Source of the DNA: Oscarella lobularis
Taxonomy: Eukaryota > Porifera > Homoscleromorpha > Homosclerophorida > Oscarellidae
Length of the DNA stretch: 64,000 nt
Assembly (NCBI RefSeq): GCF_947507565.1
Contig: NC_089185.1
Coordinates: 2,356,001-2,420,000, forward strand
Direction of reading: 5' to 3'
Under the pieces are notes generated by a model. The model ran no database searches. It worked only from the letters and a program-made list of their open reading frames with translations, and had not been told where the DNA came from. Below are positions 26,643 to 36,600 of this stretch, one piece after another (within the stretch, counting starts at the first letter, position 1; every line of letters starts with the position of its first letter). A program made the translations under genes and the position numbers.

Positions 26643-27377
26643 CATCGTTACGTAGAGCTACGTAGAGCTAGATGACGTCGCATGTCTCTCAAAATTTTTA
26701 GCCTTTTCATGCTGTCCGGCGGCACTGGCGCTTCTGCTTACCATTCCTACGCTTAGGTTTTCCTAGCGAGTACGGTTACCCGGGGATCTTTTATAACGGT
26801 GATTTTTATACCCCCGCGGCAAAAAAGATCCTTCTCTCGCATAAAAGATCAACAGTGCACAACTGCTTCAAAGAGACAGGAGCGATTTGCATTTAAGTTC
26901 TTTTCATTCCGTATTACTGAATTACAGAGGGTGAAAGCAAAACTCAGAAATTGGACAAGTTTCGTGCGGATATACATTGTACAGGTAAGCTAGTGCTTGT
27001 GTCCGGTTCCTGTTAGTGTAGATATGCTGTTAGGAATATTCGCCTCTATATACCCAGGCACCGGACACAACACATTTACAATGTGCGTCCGCAAACCTTC
27101 TACCCTCTGTAATTCAGTAATACGGAATGAAAAGAACTTAAATGCAAATTGCTCTTGTCTCTTTGAAGCAGTTGTGCACTAGCTGTTGATCTTTTATGCG
27201 AGTGATCTTTTTTGCCGGCGGTATAAAAGATCACCGGTATAAAAGATCACGGTATAAAATATCACCGGGCAACCGTACTCGCTAGGAAAACCTAAGCGTA
27301 GGAATGGTAAGCAGCATGGAAAGGCAAAAAATTGAGAGACATGTGATGTCATCTCTACGTAGCTCTACGTAACGACG
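26643..27377. mobile_element. Foldback (long inverted repeat) element, about 735 bp
   Basis: The left arm (26643 to about 26935, starting at cgttacgtagagctacgtag) is the reverse complement of the right arm (about 27105-27377), with repeated ataaaagatc motifs inside. The central 170 bp is itself partly inverted around gtgtccggttcctg and caggcaccggacac. No transposase is encoded, so it is a non-autonomous foldback or MITE-like element. Confidence 0.85.
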
Positions 27378-27709
27378 AAATAATGGAGAGGTAGTGTACG
27401 GGATTTTCGAAAGATCGGTATAATAAGTGCGCTATTGCGAATTCGGTCATAGCAAAAGCCGTACATAATCTTTCCAAAGCGACTGCGACGTCGCCGTCAA
27501 CGTTTGCCTCTCAATTCGTTTTACCGCTCACGAGGAAAGACGACTGCGTTGAAGTGCGCGATCGCCGCCACGAGGAATTCGGAACTCTATTGAACAAGCA
27601 GACTGACGGTATCGCTGTCTCGGCCAGGTCGAACAGACTGAACGTTCGTTTTGTGACGAGTATAGCTTTGGCAAATTAACCAAGATTTTGGGCTACCATT
27701 AATTGCGAC

Positions 27710-28852
27710 ATGACGTCGCGGCTCGTTATAGTGGGCATGGGGCTACTTTTCCTTGTCTTTTCCATAGCTGTGAACTATTTTACTTGGATATCTATGAAGA
27801 CAAACTCCGCCGAGTCAGTGACAGCTAGTTCCATACAGAAACACACGAGCGCGAGGAGGATGCTTCTGTTTCTTCGTGAAATGCTATTGTCGTCGGGTGT
27901 GAAACTAATTGAGCCCGTTCGAAAGTACGCTTACATAAAGACACACAAGACAGGAAGTACGACCCTGTGGTATGTGATGAAGATCTACGCCATTAATAAC
28001 GGACTACGAAGGGTCGAAGCAAGAGACAAAGTGCACCTTGGTTACCCCAGACACCTGCAGTTGAATAATAGTCGCATGTATCGTCAAACGCACAAAGTTG
28101 GCGAGTACGACACTCTTTATGACCACTGCCGATTCAATAAAAGCGTTATGGACAAACTCCTAAACAAGCCCGCCTATATCACTATTCTTCGCCACCCAAT
28201 CACTCGATTTGTGTCTGCGTTTTACTTTCATGGACGTTACAGACTTTTGGTAGGAAACGAAACTTCTGCTGGTCAGTTTTTATCCGAAATTGACAAGTAC
28301 AAAAAGAGAGTCAATCGTTTTGCGAAATGGGCTGGATTCAATGGTATGGCGTTCGATTTAGGAATCGATCCGCCGTACAAGGACGAAGACGTCGAGAGAA
28401 AAATAGCTGAAGTGGATGAGTCATTTACCGTTGTACTCATAATGGAGTATATGCCTGAGTCAATGGTGCTATTGAAACGTACAATGGGGTGGGAACTGGA
28501 CGACGTCATTGCAGTTCCACAGAATTCTCATCCTGAATTGGTGTCAAAATCGGGATCGTCTACAGATAAATATACGGCACATCATACCGATGACTCGCTA
28601 GACAAAAAGCAGAAAGACACGTTAGCGCAACTGAGCCATGCCGACATGAAAATCTATCATCATTTCAATGCAACATTTTGGAAACGCGTCCAAGCTGAGT
28701 TCAGGTTTAAGGAAGAGGTTCAGCTGTACCAAAAAAAGCTTGAACGTTATCTCAAAAAAAGAGAAAAGAAGGGTCTCCTTGAAAAAGACGTCATATTAGG
28801 AAAATTGAAACTTCCAGACAAGGCGCTTTCTGCATCTAAAAACTCTAATTGA
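27710..28852 (+). CDS. Golgi type II sulfotransferase, GAL3ST/galactosylceramide-sulfotransferase-like
   Basis: Single-exon frame of 380 aa with ATG at 27710 and TGA at 28850-28852. Residues about 5-28 form a hydrophobic signal anchor, typical of a type II Golgi protein. The 5'-phosphosulfate-binding motif is YIKTHKTGSTTLW (residues 75-87), matching the KTHKTGSST signature of galactose-3-O-sulfotransferases. The 3'-phosphate-binding motif is ILRHPITRFVSAFY (159-172). N-glycosylation sequons include NKS and NET. The family moves sulfate from PAPS to galactose or related sugars on glycolipids and glycoproteins in the Golgi lumen. The C-terminus is Lys-rich. The frame is intact, so it is probably expressed; the acceptor sugar cannot be read from sequence. 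It lies between two repeat-rich blocks with a 330-bp 5' flank. Confidence 0.88.
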   Translation: MTSRLVIVGMGLLFLVFSIAVNYFTWISMKTNSAESVTASSIQKHTSARRMLLFLREMLLSSGVKLIEPVRKYAYIKTHKTGSTTLWYVMKIYAINNGLRRVEARDKVHLGYPRHLQLNNSRMYRQTHKVGEYDTLYDHCRFNKSVMDKLLNKPAYITILRHPITRFVSAFYFHGRYRLLVGNETSAGQFLSEIDKYKKRVNRFAKWAGFNGMAFDLGIDPPYKDEDVERKIAEVDESFTVVLIMEYMPESMVLLKRTMGWELDDVIAVPQNSHPELVSKSGSSTDKYTAHHTDDSLDKKQKDTLAQLSHADMKIYHHFNATFWKRVQAEFRFKEEVQLYQKKLERYLKKREKKGLLEKDVILGKLKLPDKALSASKNSN

Positions 28853-28865
28853 GCACGTTCGCGTT

Positions 28866-29125
28866 TGTTGTTAGCACGTCGTTTTTAATGGAGTTTGGGC
28901 GTTTCCCTGTACATGTATATAGCGCACTTTCCCCGGGCATAGTCTACTGTAGCAGTAGGGGGTGGGGGGAAGTAGCTAATTAGTCTAATGAAGTAGAGGT
29001 ATATGATTGGTAGTTAGGATTTGATTGGGACAGTCGTGTGGCAGTCGTTGAGCCATACGTGTGTCTGTGTGCAAGGCCTGAATAAAAGGAGGAATCCAAA
29101 GTCGTCCCCAGCTCGGAGCATTACA
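28866..29125 (+). repeat. Probable 5' LTR of a Ty3/gypsy-like element
   Basis: It begins tgttagcacg, contains an aataaaagg signal, ends ...gcattaca, and is followed directly by a tRNA primer-binding-site-like sequence. No matching 3' LTR was found in the window, so the boundaries rest on the TG...CA ends and the adjacent primer site. Confidence 0.5.
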
Positions 29126-29126
29126 T

Positions 29127-29175
29127 TGGTGACAGGGCAGCGATTCGAACTCGCACGCCTCCGAAGAGATGGAGA
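29127..29175 (+). other. Extended tRNA-Leu-like primer-binding site
   Basis: Starting TGG, the sequence reads like the reverse complement of the 3' half of a eukaryotic tRNA-Leu: the T-arm complement gattcgaac, then the variable-arm complement cacgcctccgaagaga, then tggag. The first gag ATG (29169) lies inside it. Confidence 0.65.
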
Positions 29176-30450
29176 ATGATGACAACGCCGAAGCGAACGC
29201 CGCCGCAGCCGCTGCGAGGCCGGTCGTCCGCGTCGTTAACGCTGCGACGAGGTCGTCGTAGTCCTCGATGTATCGCAGTGTTAGAACACTACCTAGGCGC
29301 GGTCCTTTAGGTAGGTCGGCAAAGAAAGTCGTCGTGCTTCGGCGTCCCAGCCGTACGCCGTCGCGCAGACTTCAAACCGCCTCAGCCAGCGGTCGAAGTT
29401 GCCGTCGCCGAATCTCTCGATCTTTATCGCGTCGCGATTAAAAAGAGTCTTCGGGACAAACACGCGAGAAAAAGGATGCACGCGCACAGGCTTTTGGAGG
29501 CGCAAAAATTTCGTCGAGGCAGTGGATTGGTCGACGAGTACGCTCACGACCTCAAGAAACTACTGGAGCGCGCAATGCCGACGATCGACGGAGCCACGAG
29601 GGAAGACCAACTTATTCAACGCTTCGTCGCCGGACTTCCGAGCTCTTTGAGGTACGAGTTGGAAGTGAATCCGCCTGCGACGTTCGAGGCGACGATTGCA
29701 AAAACGGAGGACTTGCGCTTGCTGGAAGATATCGCCGACGGGAAGAAGAGGATGCTGCCGCCGCGCGGTCAGGTTGGGCGACCGCCACTTCGCGGGAGTC
29801 AGCAGGGCGGATTTCGCGCCGCAGCCGCCCTGTCTAGGAGTGCCATTGGCGACAGGCGAGTGGCGTCAGTCGGCGTTGAAAGTGACGGCGCCGATTTGCA
29901 CGAGCGACTGGCGCGTCCGGAGCTGCTACTCGGACAGATCGCCGAAGAAAAATCGCTGACGACGCCGATTGCGGCAGAATCGTCGAACGCCGGCGGGCAG
30001 ACCTCCTTAATTCCGCTGCGGGCAGCCCGGGCATTATGTGGGAAATTGTTCGGTAAAAGACGGGCGGCGGTTATTCAATTGCAATGAAGTCGGTCACATC
30101 GCAAGGTTATGCCAGAAGGAGATGCGGCAAGAAAACGAGAAGCGCACTGAACGCACGCCGCAAGAGCATAAAGTTTCGGTTGTGACAGTGGAAACACGAC
30201 AAGACGAAGCGAACGGACCGATCGTCGCGTGCACCGCTGTTAATTCGCTTATCGCGCGAGGACAGCTTCGCGAATTCGATGTCGCCTACCTTATCGACAC
30301 CGGCGCAACAATATCGCTGTGTCCGCGTGCCATGGCCGACGACGACGCGATGATATCGGCCAATCCGCGCAACATCGTTCGATCGGTCGCAGGAGGAGAA
30401 ATCCCTATCGTCGGCTACTGTGGTGACGATGGGCGGACTGGAAACGCGAC
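29169..30450 (+). pseudogene. Ty3/gypsy-like gag and protease region, rearranged
   Basis: A short frame from 29169 stops at about 29261. The gag N-terminal part (FDRWLRRFEVCATAYGW) is on the minus strand at about 29293-29450, while the following gag part (VDEYAHDLKKLLERAM) is back on the plus strand from about 29470, so an internal piece is inverted. Zinc-knuckle traces (CGQPGHYVGNC and NCNEVGHIARLC) are at 30016-30115, the first ligand of each being lost or displaced. The protease motif YLIDTGATISL is at about 30291-30323. Several frames are used, so this is a dead copy. Confidence 0.8.
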
Positions 30451-30599
30451 ATGAATTTTGGGTTACGAGCGCTGCTTTGGCTAACCCGATACTTGGGCTG
30501 GATTTCATGAGCCTGCGGGGAGTAAAAATCGACACGGGAAAAGGCGAGCTGCGCTGCGAAACGGGAATTATCAACCTAGAGATGCCGACGACACCTAAA

Positions 30600-32690
30600 G
30601 CGTATTCCGTCGCCTTAGCGCAGGATGTCACGCTGAAGGAAGGCCACCTAACCGTTGTCAATGCGAAAGATCGTGAACGAAGTAGGAAAGTCGATAGCGA
30701 ACGTGGGCGACCGACTGCTGGAAGCGAAACCAGATTTCGTGGCGAGGAAGAACGTAGCTGTAGCACGCGCGATGGTCGACGGGAGCTCTGGCCGAGTCCC
30801 CGTTCAGCTAATGAACCTGAGCGGAAGGCGTGTGAAAGTACGTAAGGGAACAAGAATTGGCGTACTGGAAGCAGTAGACGAATACGTGGTGGCGATTGGG
30901 ACGACGAGTAAAGAGAAAGGTGGAGAGGCGGAAGCGGAAGGAGAGGCGAGTGGCGGAAAGGAGGGGGGATTGACACTAACGGGAGTCCCGCTGCAAAGAG
31001 TGAGTTCTTGAAAAGATTCAAGTGGGACGACTGCGCGGTTAACGACGAAGAAAAGCGCCGGATAGAGGAAGTCCTGTGGGAATTTCGCGACGTTTTCTCT
31101 GCCGGACTCGGCGACCTGGGATTAACTAATTTGGTCACTCACCCGATCGTAACAGGAGCGGCAGCACCTATTAAGCAGGCCGCGCGAAGAATTCCGCATG
31201 CGATGCGACCGGTGGTCGAAGCGCAGATCCAGCAGATGGCCGAGACTGGGGTGGTCCGACCGTCAACGAGTCCCTGGGCGTCACTCGTCGTCCTAGTGCG
31301 AAAACGCGATAGAACGTATAGATTCTGCGTCGATTACCGCCAACTTAATGCCGTGACGGAAAAGGATTCGTTTCTGCCACCGAGAATCGATGAAACGCTC
31401 GATGTGCTGTCCGGAGCGCTTTTCTTCTCGACTTTGGACCTGGCCAGTGGCTACTGGCAAGTCAAAATGGCTGCTAGCGACGTTTCAAAGACGGCTTTCG
31501 TCACCAGCAAAGGTCTGTCACGACGCGAATGGACCGGGTGATGAGTGGATTGGGGGACCGCTTACAGCTGCCTTAGAATAACCGGGCAGTCCAAAGGCAG
31601 TTGGTCCGACATCGCCGCAAAAGGGCCGGCATCGTTAACCGGTTATATCTAAGTCCCTCGCAATACTCTAACCTCCTACCTTCTTCTTGAACGTAATGTA
31701 GTATTGGTTCTGTTGTCTGGTAAGAGCCTGTACGTTGCGAAAGGACTCGGTCTCTCTACGGCGGCGGCAATTGGACCTACCGGGTCCATTCACAGCTGCC
31801 GTGAATGGACCGGGTCCATGTACGGCAGTGCTGTGAATGGACCGGGTCCACTCACAGCAACCGTACATGGACCCGGTCCATTTACAGCACTGCCCGTAAA
31901 TGGACCGGGTCCATTTACGGCAGCCGTGAATGGGCCCGGTCCATTTACACATGGACCCTGTTCATTTACGGTAGCTCCGGTCCATCTACAGCTGCCGTAA
32001 CAGGACCCTTCCGTCCGTTTCGAGCAGCTGCAAATGGACCTGGTCCATTTGCTACCCCGGACCAAATATTTCGTGACAGGTCTCTACGAATTCACCGTAA
32101 TGCCTTTTTGTCTGACGAACGCCACGGCGACTTTCCAGCGTCTGATGGAGCGAGTGCTGTACGGATTGACGTTGGAACATTGCATGGTGACGTACATCTT
32201 GCATGATACACTTGAAGACGATCGGAGCGCATGAGAAGAGTCTGCAAGAAGTGCTACGTCGTTTACGGGAGACGAACTTGAAAGCGAAGCCTAGCATGCT
32301 ACGTGCCAGTTTGGACGGACGCGAGTCGATTATCTGGGGCACGTCGTCTCGCAGCAAGGATTATCACCGCAGGAGGAAATAGTACGTGCCGTACGAGATT
32401 TCAGGCATGTTTACTGGCATGTTCCGCGAGTGAGGCGAGGGCAGACGAAAAAGCTGTCGCGGCTATATGGAAAGGGCCGTTTGTCGCAGAACACGTCTAC
32501 GACGCCGTTGACGCGAAAATACAGCCGCTTAAAGGCGGATCGGCGCAACGCGTTCATATGAACCGTTTGAAGCCTTGCTATCGCAGTCCGGTAGCGTCGC
32601 TAGACGACGACAGCGAGGGGACCCCGTCTCTAAATCCGAAGGCGACGAAGGGGAAGGCGATTTCGAAGTGATTTTAGAAGGGCAGGAGGC
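30600..32690 (+). pseudogene. Ty3/gypsy-like pol remnant, interrupted and internally deleted
   Basis: Reverse transcriptase N-terminal motifs are clear at 31008-31512 (ETGVVRPSTSPWASLVVLV, then FCVDYRQLNAVT, then FFSTLDLASGYWQV). The frame is broken at 31517 by a nested element and resumes at 32078 with LYEFTVMPF. The catalytic YxDD box is degraded. A thumb piece (VDYLGHVVSQQGLSP) is at about 32326-32370, followed at about 32420 by a post-integrase-like tail containing VHMNRLKP, so RNase H and most of the integrase are deleted. Confidence 0.85.
31517..32077. mobile_element. 561-bp TIR element with palindromic minisatellite, nested in the RT
   Basis: It begins gtcacga and ends tcgtgac, and is flanked on both sides by AGGTCT (31511-31516 and 32078-32083), a 6-bp target duplication. 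The RT reading frame lines up across the two flanks. The interior (31771-32050) is an imperfect tandem array of about 30-bp units centred on tggaccgggtcca. Confidence 0.85.
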
Positions 32691-32798
32691 GAGAAGAGTG
32701 GCTGAAAGGCGTCAAGAACCGGGAACTCGAAACACGTGTCGAAGGTAGGCGTGCCTTCGCGCGAAATGTTTGCAAAAATGGACAATTCGTCTACACAT

Positions 32799-34306
32799 TC
32801 AGAATTTCAGCAAAATCTTTCCTGAATTCAAATTCTTCTGCATTCTATCGTGAGCCGCTTGCACGTCTTCCAACGGATAAACGCTATCGATGACCGGCTT
32901 CAGGAGACCCTTCTCGAAGAGCGGAACCGCCTTCGTCACAATCTACAATACAAAAAAAGTGCAAAACATATAAAAATACTCCGCTACATCCCATACTTCT
33001 TCCGTGAGACGACGCTTGTACTCCAACGACCTCGCTCTCAACGTCGACCCCACGACAGCGACACGCTTTCGAAGGATCATACCCAAATTCAGTCCCGACT
33101 CCGTTACACTTCCGCCTAGCTGATGCGTTCGTATCAAGACAAAGAACGAGACCAGTTCGCGCTGAAGTTCACTTACCAAACCCAGTAAAACTATTCGTCC
33201 GTCCACGGCTATCGACTTCAGGTTCTTTTCCCAATACGACGCTCCAACAAAGTCAATAATAACGTCAACGCCTATTCAGAAAAACATTAATAATAAAAAC
33301 GCAATAAAAAATCCTAAACGTTCCTTTTCCTCCAGTAGCGGACACAATCTCCTCAGCAAAGTCCTTCTCCTTATAATTGATTCCGTGCAACTCTCCGCCG
33401 ACTATCTTCGAGCAGAAGGAAATCTTCGCTTCAGAGCCTTAGAACGCAAATATTATAAATAATTATCATCTTCGTGTAGGCGTACTCGATGTTATAAAAG
33501 TCTTTCCACCGCCGCTTAAGGCTTTCACTAGCTGAGTGGCTGCGAGACCCACACCACTAGCACCCTTAGAGAGAGAGAGAAAGCCTCTATAGAAACTATG
33601 AGTGGTCTTTGGCTTCTCTCACAGCGTGAATGAGTATAGATTCGCCTTGACGCATAGACGAGCTCCAATACAAAGCCGAATAGGCCGTCATGAACACTTC
33701 AGCTGCAAGGAAAAAAGATTCGGCAAAACTTGTTTACGTGAGACGAATTTCTATTTTCAATCAATTAATCAGTTCGCGGTTTTCTTACGAATGCCAGCTG
33801 CATCTACAATGGATACGCCTTGCGGAACTGGAATCGCTGTCTGCCAAGGTATTGCGCAGTATCCTAAGACAAATTCATAAAATCTTCCTAATTAAATAAT
33901 TAATTTATTGACCTGCATAACCTCCGCCACCGACTAGAGCACAAACGGCGTCTCCTTTCTTTAGATTGCATTTCGATTGAGCCTCCTCTCCAAGTTTCTC
34001 AACAATTCCTGACACTAGTGAGATACGTAGATAAGTAATTAATCATTTCCACTTCTCTTTTACCTTCAACTCCCAAGATGGGACTTTCTCCTGGTGGAGG
34101 GGGATATCGGCCCGCTTTCTGAAGCAAGTCCAGTCGATTGACGCCGCAAGCGACCGTCTAGAAATGCGCGCGCCTGGTTCTAGCTGTTGGACGCGAACCG
34201 AGCGACGCCTTGCCTTAATAAGAATTTCGTTCGACTTAGGGTGCGGAATTTCGGCATTGCGCTGAGCGCTGAGGGCGCCGGAGTCGTCGTAGACGATTTG
34301 GATCAT
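32799..34306 (-). CDS. TP53I3-like: TP53I3-like quinone oxidoreductase (copy B, apparently intact)
   Basis: Multi-exon reverse-strand gene starting MIQIVYDDSGALS (ATG complement at 34304-34306) and ending GKILLKF before the stop at 32799-32801. Exons chain in frame: NRLDLLQKAGRYPPPPGESP, then VSGIVEKLGEEAQSKC, then [93 protein letters not shown], and LGGSVTESGLNLGM. The GASGVGLAA stretch corresponds to the NADPH-binding loop of the medium-chain reductase fold. The family reduces quinones with NADPH in the cytosol. The first intron appears to use a GC donor (aaggcaagg). It is embedded in a duplicated repeat unit next to the dead gypsy element. Confidence 0.8.
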
Positions 34307-34309
34307 TTT

Positions 34310-35220
34310 CTATGTAAACGTCCCGGATAACAACGTTGCGGTCAAACGTTTACTAACGTTTACCACTAGAGAATGATGGCCTGGTGTTGGCCATCATGCA
34401 TAGCCTCCCACCGCTTACAATACGCGAGCGCCTTAGATAATGTGACGTCATAAAATTTCACGCTATCATAATTATTACTGTTGTACATATAACCACAGTA
34501 TACATGCAAGTACGCTAAACATATTTTATTCATTCGTTCAAGCCCGCGGCATATACCTTTTAGTTTAGCGACCAGGTAAGACTATACGAATTTGATCCGT
34601 AGAAACGCTATAGAAGCCAGAAAGGAGACACATGCACGACCATTCGCTGATCGATCTCCATCTTCAAAGCGCACTCAAACGCAATGGCATGCATGTATGA
34701 AGGCAAGGAGAAATCTAATAATTATGCAATAGGCGTCATATGGCGCGACGCCTCTTGTACACGCAAACTTGCAGCAGCTAACAGACTTGCCGACAGACAT
34801 ATAGGCGACTGCAGATAACGTCCGATTGAAACTTAGCTATGAACGTTGCTCCCAGCAACGTCGCGGAATAAAGAAGAGATTGTACCATGCAGCCCCTATA
34901 CTACACGCATTAAATAGCTTCATTTCACAGGCTAATAAATTATTCCATGCGCATTACACTTACACAAGTCAGGGCATGCGATTTCTCGCAATCGGGACGG
35001 ATTCACTGTGCGTCTCTCAGCGTCGTGCTTTGCCTCAGGACTGAGCTACGGTACTACATGCATATTGTCGCAATGTGCATGGGCCACTTTGGGAACTTCG
35101 GCGTTCCCGGCGAAACCGGATCATGCAAATCATACATGCATAAAGAAAGACGGACGCGCTTAAACCTTCATTAATTCCTGCTGAAGCCCAATAAAAGTTT
35201 CCTTTTCTTTCTGTTAATTC
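34310..35220. other. Intergenic, no supported gene
   Basis: AT-rich with scattered tgcatgcat motifs and a short local inversion around gatggcctggtgttggccatc (about 34374-34395). No coding frame was recognised. Confidence 0.5.
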
Positions 35221-35237
35221 TTGCGACTTGTGCAAAT

Positions 35238-36160
35238 ATGGAAGCTAGCGCTGAGAACAACTACTCAGGCTGGCAATGGCAGTTTACACAGAAGACGGTT
35301 GAAAAGAATTTGCACTCGGCTAAAACTAATTGCCTTCGTATTGGGCCTCATTGCTCTGTTTACACTTACAGTTACGCCGGTCTATGTTTTCTACTCCGAA
35401 CCGCTAAAATTACCTGTAAGCATATGGTGCATGCATGCATGAGGGGCTGCGTGAGTTTCGAAGTCGTGCATGCACCAATTGTAGACGAGAAACGAAAACA
35501 ATAGCCTGCATGCCCTGTGGGATGCATGGGATAGATCCGCTTTAGTTCCCATGTGGCTTTCACAGGCTTATATTCTTTGAACAGGAGATCAGTCACGAAC
35601 CTGAATCGAATACTTCCGCCTCGTGTGAACTCGTCTCCATGTACCAGTCAATTGAACACATCTGTCTGCAGTTCGACGTTTCTTCATTGGAGCATAAACA
35701 AATCTGCAAACAAAACACTTTACAAAAAATTTCCGCTTCTGGCTGCGGCAACTTTGAAAAGGTCGGAAAAGATTTGAAAACGCTCCAAAACTTGATTGAC
35801 ACATACCTACCAAGTTGTCGCATAGACTTATGCCGCTCCTTTGTAACTATTCTTTCGACGAATGCACTAAAGACTTCGGCCACGACAAGGCATCGAACAC
35901 CAAAGCCGTTTGTGCTGAAATCTCAAAACTCCACCTCAACAACATACTCAAGATAGCGCCTTTGCTTGACATCTCCTGTCTACCAATCCCCGATCTCAAA
36001 ACCCACAACATTTGGGCTGCAAAGAAAGAGAAAAATGGATTCGTTCTAAAACAACTAAGAATCCTATATATAGACACGATGATCATGCTACATACGCTTC
36101 TATACCCCGGTGCCGTCATTGCAATAGGCTTGAAATTCAAGGACATCTTTTTGATCTGAG
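35238..36160 (+). pseudogene. Putative single-pass membrane protein with Cys-rich, frizzled-CRD-like ectodomain (frames disrupted)
   Basis: From ATG 35238 the frame starts MEASAENNYSGWQWQF. A transmembrane segment (IAFVLGLIALFTLTVTPVYV, about 35330-35390) is in another frame. A GT donor at about 35416 joins in phase to an acceptor at 35584. The next exon encodes a Cys-containing ectodomain through NLIDTYLPSCRIDL, after which the apparent continuation PLLCNYSFDECTKDFG (from about 35830) is again in a different frame. The spacing of Cys around SC...LLC...EC...VC resembles a frizzled-type CRD, but only weakly. Either two indels have inactivated it or the assembly has errors. Function is not assigned. 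Confidence 0.4.
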
Positions 36161-36600
36161 TCAACGTCGTCTTGAAATCGTCCAACGTTCAACAATCGAA
36201 CCCAGAGGGTTCTGCATGATCGATCCTATCGTGTTGCGCGCGGCTAAAGACCGCGAACGGCGAGGACAGGATCGACGATGACGTCACCAAAAAACATTTT
36301 GCGGGGGCGTGACTACCGTCGGAAAAACGCATGAAGAATCGCACGTCGATTGAGCAATGAGTCGCTCGGCGGCTAATACAATGAATAGAAATGCGAGACC
36401 GATTCCCCGCAGCTGTCAATGGACGCGTTGGGGCAGACGAGGTTTTATAGCGCCGGTAAGTTCACTAATAAACAGTTTTCTGTCTTTTTGCTTGAACAGC
36501 CACCATCGCATTGCCTTTTGTAGACAACTCGGCAAGCGATGTCAACAGAAGGCGCTGAGGAAACGTCACAACGAAGCCAAATTTTTGCGATTACGGAGTT

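Noticed and set aside
31668-32206. Repetitive Gly-Pro-Phe-Thr frames on both strands.
   Set aside because: Translation of the palindromic minisatellite inside the nested element, not a structural protein.
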